64,000 nt of DNA from Aphidius gifuensis (Eukaryota > Arthropoda > Insecta > Hymenoptera > Braconidae), in the NCBI RefSeq assembly GCF_014905175.1, contig NC_057788.1:13355404-13419403 (forward strand), given 5' to 3'. Shown in pieces: positions 1-10,955 of this stretch. The position numbers and the translations under genes were made by a program. The first letter of the stretch is position 1, and the number at the start of each line of letters is the position of its first letter. Under the pieces are notes generated by a model. That model did not search any database. It saw nothing but the letters and a program-made list of their open reading frames with translations, and was not told the DNA's origin.

Positions 1-216
1 CTAGATCTATCAGCAGCCCCAACCAAATAACGACCAAACAAATCAACGCTCATTTTATAACTGGCTTAGAACTTAAAAATCGGTTAGTTATATAATAAAA
101 AAGAAAAAAAATTGATAAATAAATAAAAAAACAATTATTATAAATAAATTTTTCCATTTACAACAAATTTTCGAATTTTCCAGTATCACTCACCTTCTAC
201 TTCCAACATTCAATAA

Positions 217-285
217 GATGTGGTCTTGGGGATAGCGCGCTCGATTTTAAATCCGAAGTCCGTGAGTTCAAATCTCCTTCGAAAC
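217..285 (+). tRNA. tRNA-like sequence, probably decayed
   Basis: A tRNA-like stretch with a recognisable B box (GAGTTCAAATCTC, 264-276), an A-box-like segment near 221-240 and a T-rich run just downstream that could stop RNA polymerase III. The anticodon stem does not pair cleanly (a base seems to be missing beside the TTTTAAA loop) and the acceptor ends do not match. A decayed tRNA or the head of a tRNA-derived SINE fits better than a working gene. A covariance-model search would settle it. Confidence 0.3.
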
Positions 286-505
286 ACTTTTTTTTTTCTC
301 ACAAATTTAAAAAAAAAAAATAGAATAAAAATGGCTGAAATTCGAAAAGACTCCCCACTCATATTCTCCTCTCTTATTCCCCTCTCTCATTCTCTTCTCT
401 TACTTTCTACCCCAAATTTATTTAAATACCACCCACCCATCCCACCCACAATCTCGCGGTTTTCCGTGGTCCAGAACTCTTATAACCCCCCCTACTAGTA
501 CTTAC

Positions 506-628
506 ATCTTTACAACCCTGGCTATCATAATATGAAACAATTTTTTTAATGAAGTTGACGATACATACTGCCCAGTAATTATCTAAATGAATCGGTATGA
601 TCATCCATTTTTTTGAGAATATATCAAC
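506..628 (-). CDS. SENP/Ulp1-type cysteine protease, single internal exon
   Basis: A 123-base exon, exactly 41 codons, flanked by a good acceptor (TTTACAG) and a consensus donor (GTAAGT). It encodes VDIFSKKWMIIPIHL, then DNYWAVCIV, then YYDSQG. This is the strand-loop segment around the catalytic His of C48 (SUMO-deconjugating) proteases. The usual family pattern has HW; here it reads YW, so the His is replaced and the Asp (YDS) is kept. No neighbouring exon was recognised within 1 kb on either side. It may be an exon of a host gene with long introns, or a duplicated orphan exon. Loss of the His argues against an active protease. Confidence 0.5.
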
Positions 629-1229
629 CTGTAAATGATAAATAGAAATAAATCATTGAACTTTCGGATCAATATAATGAATATTTTGTTCCCTAACAAC
701 TTACATTTTTAGTCCATTTATGAATTTCATTATTTTGTGCACTTAACAGTTTTTTATAAAAAAACTATTGGTTGTATAATTAGATGGCATATCAGATTCT
801 ATTATTAGTCTCATCAGAGTTGCCAGATGCTCGGGCAGTGAAAGAGCCACCTGGTGGCACTGAAAGGGCTAACAGGGGCCATTTTTTAGTGATCAAAGCG
901 CCAACCAAAGCGCCAGATTTAAATTTATTTTTATTAAGAAAAACACATACAGTCATCCTTGAGTCCCAACAGTGGTGATAAGAATTACCTGGTTCCAGTC
1001 TGTCTGTTTGATTCCAAACCAGATGTTGTAGATCTGGATCATCCAGCTATGTCGGATTGTCACTTGATAGAACAGTTGTATGTACAGCTGGTTCAGACGA
1101 CACGTCTCCAGTCTAACTTGATGTTGTGTCAGTAATTGCGTTTACCTGTGTAATACAGCAGCAGAGCAGCACATAATATTCTCATCTAAAACACAAATAA
1201 ATATTAGGGAGTATTCGATTACTGGTTGT
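629..1229. other. Unassigned AT-rich interval
   Basis: No reading frame or repeat recognised with confidence. On the minus strand it lies beyond the truncated 3' end of the gypsy gag remnant, where a pol gene would be expected but is not seen. Confidence 0.4.
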
Positions 1230-1258
1230 AAATTTTCTAGTTGAGAACCAGGCATGGT

Positions 1259-2778
1259 CTAGCGTTGCATAGAATTACAATATGTACAAGACGCCGTCGT
1301 GACGCCTGGTTTCCTACAGCGATAGCAAAAGCGACGCCGTCGTTCCTGGCAGTCATGATGGGTGTGTCCACGAGTATCACAGTTCCAACACTCAACTTCA
1401 TTACCACCTGAACGGTCAGCACGCCCTGGTGGAGAAGCGAGATCTGGAGTTGATGACTGATCACGACTGAGTCTTCTAGGCAAAAGTACCGGAGTTTCAA
1501 GTGGTGAACACTGTATTCCCCGATCTACTTTACACGGTGTTTTAGACAATTTAGTTCGTTCACGGTTTGATCCGTCTCACGTCTAAGAACATGTAGCTCG
1601 AGGTTTTCCTCTGCTGTACGGTTAGTGATCCAACCATGAAGGTCTTCCTCCTCGGATAGAGTCCGTACGTCGTCTTCTTGTGAATTTCTAGATGATGCAA
1701 AGGTAACATTCCGTGTGTTTGGACCCGCAAAACTTAGACACAGAGAAAGCTCTGGTTTAGAGGAAGTCTACGTATCTGAGCACCTTTTGTGATACACTCT
1801 TGACGTATAGCTTTATCCTCCACAGCTCGCATAGTTGGAAAACGTCTGGATGATATAAGACGCTGATAAGATGGTAGCATATTGCGAATAGTATAAAGCA
1901 CACATTCACTTTCTGGCCAAGGTGGATCTGTACGTTGAAATAGACCACGCATGCAAGAGACAAAGTGACGAACTGATTCACTTGGACCTTGGGTACGTCT
2001 ATCTATTTCTTCCCGTAATGCTCTTTAATAGTCTGGGTTAGCAAAACTACCACGAAATGCTTGTCTGGTGACCTCCCAGTTCAAGAACGCCTTACTATGA
2101 GCCATGAACCAGGTTAAAGCCTCACCATGAAGGCAGAAACATAAAGCCGATAGGATTTCCTGATCAGTGGCACCAGTGATCATTCGAGTCTGTTCTACTC
2201 TGAATAAGAATTCCTCGACATCTTCACTTGGTTTACCAGTGAAGCGAAGATTACAACTCAACAGAGTCCTGAGCAAGTAATTTGGGTTACAACGTCCAGG
2301 TTCAGAGATTCAGAGGTCTTCCACCAAAGAAATGATTACCTGACGACGAGGCTGGGGACTAAAATCGACTAAATGGTCAGGATATTTCTGGCGTCTTGTA
2401 TTAGCTGGTGGTTGTTCAGGTAAAAGATGGTAATCGGATTGACGTTCAGGATAATCCTGACGTCTTTGATCAGCTGGTGGTTGTTCAGGTAAAGGACGAC
2501 GTAAAGGACGCTCTTTCTCGAAGGTTATATCCTCCAAGACCACCTGTGTTATCCTCAAGATTTGGCAAAATACGTGTTGATAACTTGGACTGGTTAGTCT
2601 TAGAACTCTTGGGTCTATTTCTGGATAATGGTGGATTTGTAACACCAGCCGGAGGTCCAAGATCCAAAGTATCAATTGGTGACATAGTCAAAGGAAACTG
2701 ATTTACTACTGGAGTATGCGTTGATCCAACAAAGGTGAATCCCGGCGGAGCATCCAAATTTGCAAATAAATCTCCCAA
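1259..2778 (-). pseudogene. Gypsy gag polyprotein, broken
   Basis: Several overlapping minus-strand frames together form a gag protein. The N-terminal part (2778-2485) begins MGDLFANLDAPPGF. The capsid-like part (2276-2025) has the pattern EDVEEFLFRVEQ, then LSALCFCLHGEALTWF, then AFRGSFANPDY, typical of the retrotransposon gag domain. A further capsid segment lies at 1952-1734. The nucleocapsid (1549-1259) carries one complete CCHC knuckle (CWNCDTRGHTHHDC, about 1349-1390) and a second, CYRCRKPGVTTASC (about 1288-1327). Frame changes between segments show it is no longer one ORF. Confidence 0.72.
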
Positions 2779-3270
2779 GTCTATATCAGAAGACTAGTTA
2801 GATTCAGGTCGAGGTGGTGGTTCCAGGTTAACAACTGGTTCTTCAGGTGAAGCTTGTGTAAGTGTGACCTTCACTGGATTTCTTTCAACCAAATATCAAC
2901 TGTTGGTTGGTTGTCCAAGTCACTAGTTGAATCAGTTAAGCTAACTGAATTTGTTAATAAGTTGGTTCGAGGGTTCGTTGGTTTTTCGTTAATAAGGTCT
3001 TCCTCGACGCTTGGGTATCGTCACTGATCCTTCAGCCATTTTGGTCAATCAGTTAGTTGATTCCGATTGATCAAATCCAGAAAAACGATTAGATAATTAA
3101 CCGTCGATTCTCGAGCAAGCTAATTATGCTGACATTCAGGACACAAAAATCGGAATGACAAAAATTAAATGAAAAGTCAGTAATTAATTAATATGATCTA
3201 TCAACTCAATCCCCGGTTAATCCGCTAGTCAGTTGGCTGATCGAAAAATCAGACAAATATTTAAACAATT

Positions 3271-3424
3271 GATGTATCCGTTGGTCAGTCAAATGATGTA
3301 CCAGATGGTCAATCAAATGATGTATCAGTTGGCTAATCAAATGGTTGATGAATTCGTTAATTGATTGATCAGATGATGTACCAGTTGGTCAGTCAAATGA
3401 TGTACCGGTTAGTCAATCTGATGG
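3271..3424. repeat. Short direct repeat in gypsy A leader
   Basis: About five diverged units of 21-24 bases built on GATGTACCAGTTGGTCAGTC. They sit in the leader between gag and the hairpin array. Confidence 0.55.
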
Positions 3425-3649
3425 TTGATTCCGCCAAGACTCACGAACAGTATCAAGCCAATCAAAATTCAAAGCAACCAATTATTTATATTCATAATCA
3501 GGATCAATAGAAATAATCTTTGATAAATTAGCAATAAAATCTAGACCTTATGATAATCTATCAAGAACTCAGATCGACCAAGATCTACGTTCAAAGCTAG
3601 TTAATCAAATACTACGAGTTAGACTAGTTGATGATCAATGGGATTTATT

Positions 3650-4470
3650 ACCAATAGGTCCTGGTTTAGCCGGGTACCAAGTGAATCCAATGATCAGTCA
3701 ATAACCTGAGACTTAACACTAACACGTGGATTTAATAAGTCTGGACCTGGGTCGACCAGATACCACGAAACTCCAATGAGTCTGGACTTAATTCGACCAA
3801 GTACCCAGTAAATCTATTGATCAAACTGGATCCTTGATTAACCAAGATCAAATACGAATAAAACAAGGGACACGAGAGGTCCTGGATCGTCCAGATACCA
3901 CGGATTCTCTGATTCGTCAAGCCTAGTACTGGATCGACCAGCTACTCGTAAGTTTTGATGATATATCGAATCTCGGATCAACCAAGATCATAAGAATTAA
4001 TTATATAACAAAGAAAAGACCTGGATCGTCCAGTGTCTACGTAACTTTAATAACTAGACAAAGAAAGTGCTAAATCAACCAAGCAACACGTAATTTAAAT
4101 TATCCAAAGCTTGGATCCAACAACAAACAAAAGAATTTAAATATCTGAACCTGGTTCGTCCAGGAATCACGTGATTACAATAGTCTAAGTCCTGGATCTA
4201 GTGACTACCAGGTGAATCTAAAAGGACTGGACCTGGGTCGGCCAGGTACTACGTATTTCTTCTTGGATCAACTAATAACACGAGAGTTTAACTAAACTAA
4301 ATCTTGGATTGACCAAGATCAAGTGAAGCCAATTGATAAACAAGACTGGACCTGGGTCTTCCAGGAACCACGATGATTTATCAAGAAAACCAAGAGAAAT
4401 ACTGGATCGACCAAGTATTGCGTACTATTATCAACTAACAAAGAAAATATCGGACCGACCGTTATTTCTC
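3650..4470 (-). repeat. Array of about 14 short hairpins in gypsy A leader
   Basis: Roughly every 40-90 bases there is an imperfect palindrome of the form CYTGG-rTCGn-CCArG, usually followed by TACCACG or a close variant. Clear units: CCTGGATCGTCCAGA (3881), CCTGGTTCGTCCAGG (4150), CCTGGGTCGGCCAGG (4232), CCTGGGTCTTCCAGG (4350), and ATCTTGGATTGACCAAGAT (4301-4319), which is perfectly self-complementary around a 5-base loop. The array lies in the transcribed leader of the element, so the hairpins would be present in its RNA. Function is unknown. Confidence 0.7.
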
Positions 4471-5551
4471 GAATTTAATAATTTTCTTCAACCTAATCTA
4501 ATATTATCTTGTAATAAACAATATAAAATCTTATAGATAAATAATTATTAGCAATAAAAGATATTCTAGGATGACCTGAATGAATTCTAACGAGACAAAC
4601 ACAGACAAAGGATTTTCCTCTGTTGCTATGCTCTAGGCAAAGGATTTTATTTTTTTCCCAATGTTACGCGTGTGTAAGAGAGAGAGGTCTATGTATTACT
4701 CAACAGGTCTAAACCCGCATGGGCCTGTCAACGCGCACAAAGGAAAAATATGAAACGCCAGTTTAATTAATAATTTACTAATTAATCAGGATGACAATAA
4801 TAAATACACGATAATAAATAATTAAACAATATAATTAACCTAATGCAACTTTATAAAGCCGGTTTTGACAATGGATTTGTGACTGCTTGGTTGTCCAGAC
4901 AGGTCAAAACGAATACTAGTGAATAATTAATTTTATTGACCTTATTCTTTCGTAACCACTGTAGTACAATATCTTCTTTATATATTGGCTTTAATTCTTA
5001 ATTTTTTTAAACACACTTTAAAATCTTACGGCGTCTGAGCTGTCAGTTTCTCACCATGGCAGTCCATATCCAATCAACACGAGAGAATGAATAAGATGTC
5101 GGTCGCCGGTTAGCCGGCTTTTTAACTCTTCCTCGCATGAGGCTCGCACATGCGCATAATAGAATTATACAAACAAGCATGAGAAACACGTCTAAAGCGT
5201 AGATAAATGAATTTTAAGGCTACTTTACACTAATAATAATATAATATTTTTAAAATAATAATTAGGTAATATCGCGTCACTGTAATCAAATTAGATAATC
5301 TAGCGATGTTCTTAACAATTAATTTGCGAACTTTAAGAGTTAATATCGCACTGAATTTAAACAAATTAAATAACGGAGTTTTTACCTAAAATTAAATATT
5401 GTTGATATCGCGTCGCGTGAAATAATTGAATAAATATTGCGACGGAGTTGTCAACGAGTTGTTATAAATTTATTACTAATATCGCATCTAGCTAACCTGA
5501 CAGAGTTGTTAATAATAATTATAACCAGAATAAAATAACCATAACAAGCAA

Positions 5552-5569
5552 GTCCCTGTTTGGGCGCCA
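5552..5569 (-). other. Primer-binding site, tRNA-Lys type
   Basis: The minus strand reads TGGCGCCCAAACAGGGAC directly inside the LTR. This differs at one base from the classical tRNA-Lys3 primer site (TGGCGCCCGAACAGGGAC). Confidence 0.75.
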
Positions 5570-5571
5570 TT

Positions 5572-6442
5572 TGTAACATGACATTTCTGCCAGTTATCTT
5601 CTCGGACCGCTTGTTACCGTTATTTCACCTGTAATTTGTCCATTTTAACAAACCAAACTAAAATCCAATAATTCCAACATAATAATAATAAAAATTTGTA
5701 TCAGGGGTTTTCAAATCACCTTAAAACCGGAAAAAGGCATAACACAATCTCGCGCTCAGGACAACATTCATACCTGGACAAAATACAATTAAACAAATAA
5801 ATAAAACAACCGAAACAAGCAATCTAGAGGAAAGCCGCAGGGTCGCTCAGTGTGTGGGTTTTGGTGGAAGGGCCGGATAAAGCTGTCACAATTATTTTAC
5901 CTGAAAATAATAATTAATAAATACCCCAAAATAATAACAAAAGAAACACAATCAATTCATTTACTTCATATTTATTTATCAATCAAACTTAATTATCAAC
6001 GTAACTCAAATAGCCAACGTAACCCAAAATAGAAAATAACTAATCCATAAGTATCTCAAAAATCCTAAACTGAAGGGGACCGCGTCCAACAAAATATTGA
6101 TTAATTAATCATTAATAAACTAAATCTAATAATCAAAAGTATCAAAAGTATCATGATCAGCTCGAGGATCCGCCTTGAGTTGATCACCCAAAACAAAGCT
6201 AAACAAAAGGTAACACATGGTGGTTGATCCACCATGTTCAACATACAAAAATAACCTCAAACTCACCGTCGCCAGACGACTGGTTAAAACAAAGGTCCAG
6301 TCAGTCTGACGTCTCAAAGACAAGAGAGAGAGTTTTCACTCCCTAATTATTTTACTCAATTTCACAAATCGATAAGAGGGGGGATTTGCCCTTTTCTAAT
6401 GTGACTTGATGTTGATGATGTCGCTAGTTGAAGAGTCGAACC
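5572..6442 (-). repeat. LTR of gypsy A (family LTR-1)
   Basis: An 871-base terminal repeat. On the plus strand it starts TGTAACATGACATTTCTG beside the primer site and ends GAGTCGAACC. A second copy of the same repeat lies at 46994-47885, which defines both ends by comparison. The minus-strand 5' end (GGTTCGACTC) lacks the usual TG, so that border could be off by a few bases. Confidence 0.75.
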
Positions 6443-7590
6443 ATTGTCTATTTGGCTTAGCCTTCAAGGCAACGAGAATCGTTACAATATTCATCTTTTC
6501 ACTCTAATATTTAAATATATATTCATTTTTTATATTTTTTTGAATCAAAATTTAAACTTCTATTTATTCTATTCAGCCTCTTTTTTTAATTCATTATTAC
6601 ATTTCATACTTATATTTCCCTACTCGCAAAATTTTTCATATTCTCTTCATTTTATTTATTCAATTATTAGATTATTAATGAATTGTTTTGTTGTTTTTTG
6701 TAAAATAGATTTTGAAAAAAAAAATCTACATAAATATTCTAATAAGCTTGTTTGGACATAAAGCCTAAATTATATGGTGACTTAAGCCTTAACGTTTAGT
6801 CAATATATTGTCCACCAGATAGCAAGTGCCATATTGACAATCAATATTATGATCGATTGTTGTTGTTACTATGTGCTCCTACGTCTACTACTTCAGATCT
6901 GACGCCGATTCGTGTCGACTATTTTTGTCATGTTTAGACTGGACGTCCAAAATTTGTCTATTGTCAAACAATTAATTATCAAATCAATTAATAATTATCG
7001 TCAATTCAGTTACAATTAAGATTAGTTAATAAACATTACTGTACATCATACATTCATTTATTATTATTATTAAACACACCATTACATGATTAAAAGTGAC
7101 TACTTTATTCATAACCTCAACCTGTCATACGGCCACAATTATATTTAAGTATTAAAATCAACACACCGGCAATTAGTCAGGGTGCAAACCCCACAAAGCT
7201 AAAAACAGCGATAGAATGGAAGCACGATAAAACGATAAGGACATTATTTTATTCAAATTCACCGCGATAAGTCGGCCGATACCACGACATACTGCAAATT
7301 ATTGTGTACAAATTTGTCTCTATTCAATAGCTTTTTTTTTAGTTTCAAAGGAAGGCAACAAGTTATCCTAAAATGTTTTTTTTTTACGTCTAAAATATAA
7401 TTTGTTATTGCGATGCACAGAATGATTTTTCAATCGTTTCTTGAAAATATATATATGAAATGTTAAATTCGTTACGTTTAAGACAGACTGATTCAAAAAC
7501 ATATTAGACACCTATTTTAGGTACCGGTTCATAATTGTAAGAGGATTGATAGATTAAAAACGTGTACAAGGCATTTTTCAAACGTTTATA
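6443..7590. other. Unassigned AT-rich interval
   Basis: T-rich stretches and no convincing gene. The short ORFs here are low-complexity translations. This is the flank between gypsy A and the left Polinton repeat. Confidence 0.4.
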
Positions 7591-7809
7591 AGTAGTGTAA
7601 CTAATAGAGTTCTGGATCAGAGGGCGGTCGAAAAAGGGTAGATCGGCGAGGGGACAGGGGGCTGCAACTCGGTCAGTAAAACAGAGCTGTTAAAGAAATT
7701 TGTTATTTAAATTCCCAGTTGTTGATAATGCAGAGATGGTAAAGAAATTTGTCATTTGATCGTGTCCCATGTCCTGGGGCATAGTTCAAGTCTCATGTCT
7801 CATGTCCTA
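7591..7809 (+). repeat. Left inverted terminal repeat of the Polinton
   Basis: Matches the reverse complement of 21624-21945 over about 200 bases, with a roughly 100-base indel. Shared blocks include AGTAGTGTA at the outer end, GTAGATCGGCGAGGGGACAG and CATGTCCTGGGGCATAG. Confidence 0.7.
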
Positions 7810-8601
7810 TATACATATATATTTTTAAATTGGATGTTGCTGTAACTAGGAAAAAAATTAAAATGGAAATTAAAAAAATTTTATTGTATTTTCGGATGAC
7901 ACATCGCGGTCGGTAATGAAGATTTCTACTTTACCGACTGATATTGAAGTAGATTTTCCAAGTTTCGGGAGTCAACCAAATATGCAATAAAAATTTTTCA
8001 GAAATTTAAAAAAAAATTTTGGAAATTATCCAAAAATATTCTCTATTTTAGAACGACTCCTGAAAATTTTCCTTGTCAGCAATAAATTTACTCGAAATAT
8101 TAATTTTTTATTATTATTCATTCATTTCTCAATACTATCATAGGACTGTAAGCTGACGTCAACATTCAGTTTTTTAACTTGAATATCAATTCAACATGAA
8201 ATTACAAAGAAATGATTCTCGTAGAATGTACTCAAAGATAAAAAAATAGAGAGTCATCAAAAAAGTAAAGCCAACTATATTTTTATTTTTCTAAAATAAT
8301 ATAAGTCACGTCCAACGTGAAGACAATGATTTGAACGGGGCATCGAAACATGATCCATGACGTACGGCAAGCACGCGCGGTCAATGTAGATCCATTGTCT
8401 TAATCATGCATCGCTTTTTATTTTTTGCTTACTTTGCACATTTTTATATTTATTTTCAAGATAAATGTATTGTTCTTTTTATTTATTAAATATATTTTAT
8501 GTTGATTGCACGGTAAATTATTCATCTTTCATTAGTCAGTGGTCAGTCGATCTCGCGGCAACTTCTTCTTCCTGATTATTAAAAAAATTATATATTAAAA
8601 A
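7810..8601. other. Unassigned interval, possible promoter of the PolB remnant
   Basis: AT-rich sequence between the left terminal repeat and the PolB remnant. A more GC-rich patch (about 8330-8400) could be regulatory, but no specific element is recognised. Confidence 0.35.
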
Positions 8602-9217
8602 ATGTATTCTATCGAAAGGTGTGAAAAACTTGTTAACATTTTAAGTGCGGATTATTCATCTGCAAATGCTATTGAGAAAATTGATCGATGGATTGAATGG
8701 GGTAGTGTAAATGTAAAACTATTGAATAAATTTTTGAAAAATTCAGCTGACTCAGGGGGTGCAAAAAAAAGAATACAATTAGTGGTTGTTAGACTTACAA
8801 CAATAATTGAAAAATTACAAGTGAAAAGAGAAAAGACAGAGAAAGACAGAAAGAATACAATTAGTGGTTGTTAGACTTACAACAATACTTGAAAAATTAC
8901 AAGTGATAAGAGAAAAGACAGAGAAAAGACAGAGAAAAGAAGATTACATCATGGTGCTGGTATGAGTACTCATCATGATGAACCGGCATTGCATGATAGA
9001 GTAAAATGAAATAACTTGGAAAATATTTTTGAAAGAAATAACTGGAAGTGTAACAAATCTTTATCATGTAAGAATAGAAGATTTTTTAATAGATTCTAAG
9101 ACTGTTGTCATCAAAAAACTGAAAACTTTTTTGAAAAAAAAAATTAATCTCAAGATCAATTCATGTTTACATTGTGAATATGAAGTTTTAAAAGATAATA
9201 CAGAAGTGAGAGGATAA
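8602..9217 (+). pseudogene. Polinton DNA polymerase B, N-terminal remnant (copy A)
   Basis: The first frame starts MYSIERCEKLVNIL. A second frame from 9029 carries ITGSVTNLYHVRIEDFL, then LKINSCLHCEYEV. This lines up with the N-terminal segment of the Polinton PolB at 36212-33863 (its IINLKHKDVIDFL and LKVNTVLALNYEI). Between the two, NNLENIFERN is in a third frame and matches QDLENIFRNR of the other copy, so there is at least one frameshift. A tandem duplication of 82 bases (8771-8934) has broken the first frame. Exonuclease and palm domains are missing. Confidence 0.55.
8771..8934 (+). repeat. Tandem duplication, 82-base unit
   Basis: GAATACAATTAGTGGTTGTT recurs at 8771 and 8853 with closely similar following sequence (AGAAAAGACAGAG). 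It lies inside the PolB remnant and explains its frame change. Confidence 0.75.
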
Positions 9218-9695
9218 ATAATAGCGTTTATTTAATAGGGAAAAATATATACAAAAGGGTGATATTACTCAATAAATATACTCTGCAAAAAGTTGTATAC
9301 CATTTGCCCAACGTAAAAATAAACTCAAAGTAATTATACTCGGTGTGTATCACCTGGTATAATTGGATGAAAAAATGTGATGTGTAATGTAGAATAACCA
9401 AAACGCAAGTGACTCCAGAACGCTGTTTGGAGACTTGCTTGATGTTGAACTCGAAGTTGGCCGGAGATCCTCGATGATGAACGAGAGACTCGAATAGTTA
9501 CGGCAACGTACGGTGTAAGCCGAGCGTTGTTGTGACGACATGAGAGTTTCTCTAGTGTGCGCTGATTGGACAGTGAATAACAGAGATGCGCAGTGGTTAC
9601 TGGTCATCTCTGTGACGACACACATTAGAAAAGCTCGCGTGAACAGCAGTCAATAAAAACGAAAATAATAATAAAAAAAAAAGTTACCAATACTA
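9218..9695. other. Unassigned interval
   Basis: A less AT-rich patch at 9390-9640 with an open minus-strand frame of 91 codons that matches no family I recognise. It replaces the rest of PolB, so it probably arrived by insertion or after a deletion. Confidence 0.35.
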
Positions 9696-9835
9696 ATGAC
9701 AGTATTTTTGATGATGAATGTTTTTTGGCTGACGATGACGATGATGATGATAATGACGATGATGACAATAAAATGGAAGTTTATGAAGAAAATGAATCAT
9801 CATTTGTTAATACTTGTTCTGATTATTCACCACAA
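9696..9835 (+). pseudogene. Acidic N-terminal remnant of the Polinton 'WDDPNEL' protein (copy A)
   Basis: A run of Asp codons (ADDDDDDDNDDDD) followed by KMEVYEENESSF. In the third Polinton copy an acidic stretch at the same relative place (VYEQEGEYDTAEEGEE, 32584-32632) precedes this gene. The likeness is compositional only. Confidence 0.3.
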
Positions 9836-9841
9836 GTACTA

Positions 9842-10011
9842 TTATTTGTATATGTATATTCCATCAAATTCTCCATATGGAGGTTGCACGTTTTGGTCAT
9901 CATGTGGTGGTACTGGTGCTACACTTTGTGGCACAGATTGTACAAAATGTTTTGATGTTGATGGTCTGTTTGTTGTTGAACCAATATGAATCGATAACTC
10001 ATTTGACGTAT
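9842..10011 (-). CDS. Possible 3'-terminal exon of an unrecognised gene
   Basis: Downstream of a good acceptor (a long T tract then TAG) an open frame encodes DTSNELSIHIGSTTNRP, then a Pro/Gln-rich stretch (SVPQSVAPVPPHDDQ), and ends with a stop at 9842. Amino-acid composition looks natural and the acceptor position is convincing, but no upstream exon or family is recognised. It could be a chance frame inside Polinton spacer. Confidence 0.3.
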
Positions 10012-10092
10012 CTAAAAAAATAAAAAAATTAAATGAAATAAAAATATTCAAAAAAAATGTCAACACATGAAATAAAATAAAGAAAAATTTAC

Positions 10093-10494
10093 TTTTAAAT
10101 ATTTTTCTTTTATTTATAGGTTATAAAACAACCTGATAAAACAAAAATTTATAGTCCAGATATTGAAAACTATAAAAAAATAGTTTTATCAACAGATGCA
10201 CATCGAAATTTGTATGAATCAAGGAGTTCCATTAGAAATCTCAATTCAACGAAGTACATAAAATTGATAAAATTATTTGGTGATTTTTTATGATCAGGAA
10301 GAGGTCTCTTACCAAAGTATATGCTGACATCGAAGCAAAATGTAAAATTTGATTATGTACATTAGAATGATGTGAATAAACTTGTTGAAAGATTATAATT
10401 ATTAGTAGAATCACGATTAGCTGCTAGCACAAGTCATGATAATGAAATTTTATCAATTATTGAAGAACTACGAGAGGCTCAAGTCATTCATTAG
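10093..10494 (+). pseudogene. Polinton 'WDDPNEL' family protein (copy A), with stops
   Basis: The frame contains KIYSPDIENYKKI, a DAHRN motif, and the C-terminal signature ILSIIEELREAQVI. The intact-looking copy at 18143-18806 has WDDPNELVNRL, then ILSIIEELREAGII at the same places. In-frame stops occur after FGDFL, in the segment matching WDDPNEL, and after VERL. In this Polinton lineage the gene sits directly upstream of the integrase, as here. Function unknown. Confidence 0.6.
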
Positions 10495-10522
10495 TTATCC
10501 GAAGACTTTTTTAGAATAAAGA

Positions 10523-10955
10523 ATGAAAGTATATAAATGGGATGTTGTAAAGGAATTATATACTCCAACTGAAAGAAATTTTCGACGTCGCCATGTTGAT
10601 ATTCGAAGTATTGATGAAACATGGCAAGCAGATTTAGTTGAAATGATACCAAATTCTGAAAAAAATCGAGGAAATAAATATCTGCTAACAGTTATAGATA
10701 TATTTTTAAAATACGCATAGGCTGCTCCAATCAAAAATAAAACAGGGAAAGATGTCTCTGATGCTATGGAATCAATATTAAAGAAAAGACGATTTCCTAA
10801 AAAGTTGCAAGTTGACAACGGATTAGACTTCTATAATTCTACTTTCAAATCATTAATGAAAAAATATAAAATTCATATGTATTCAACATTCACACATTTA
10901 AAAGCGTCGATTTGTGATAAATTCAATCGTACGGTTAAAAGAATAATGTGTATCT
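10523..10955 (+). pseudogene. Polinton integrase, copy A, truncated
   Basis: Retroviral-type (DDE) integrase. The opening motif ELYTPTERNFRRRHVDIR is followed by DETWQADLVEM (first catalytic Asp), LLTVIDIF, then VDNGLDFYNSTFKSL (second Asp). The segment LKASICDKFNRT stands where other copies read LKASIVERFNRT, so the catalytic Glu is changed to Asp. One in-frame TAG lies after LKYA at 10718. At about 10955 the frame runs straight into antisense capsid sequence, so the last third and the chromodomain are deleted. Confidence 0.8.

Larger units (their letters stand above)
1230..6442 (-). mobile_element. Ty3/gypsy retrotransposon A, truncated (LTR, leader, gag; pol absent)
   Basis: Read on the minus strand the order is LTR (6442-5572), primer-binding site (5569-5552), a leader of roughly 2.7 kb, then broken gag frames with two zinc knuckles ending near 1259. 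No protease, reverse transcriptase or integrase follows, so the element is cut off about 1.2 kb from the window edge. The gag resembles that of the plus-strand element at 41.4-43.3 kb (same capsid motif, same pair of knuckles), so the two belong to related families. The leader is unusually long and repeat-rich. Confidence 0.75.

Noticed and set aside
784..978. 64-codon ORF with a Pro/Gly-rich start
   Set aside because: No family match, no splice or promoter context; too short to support.
6444..6761. 105-codon plus-strand ORF
   Set aside because: Phe/Ile/Asn/Tyr-rich translation of T-rich DNA, no motif.
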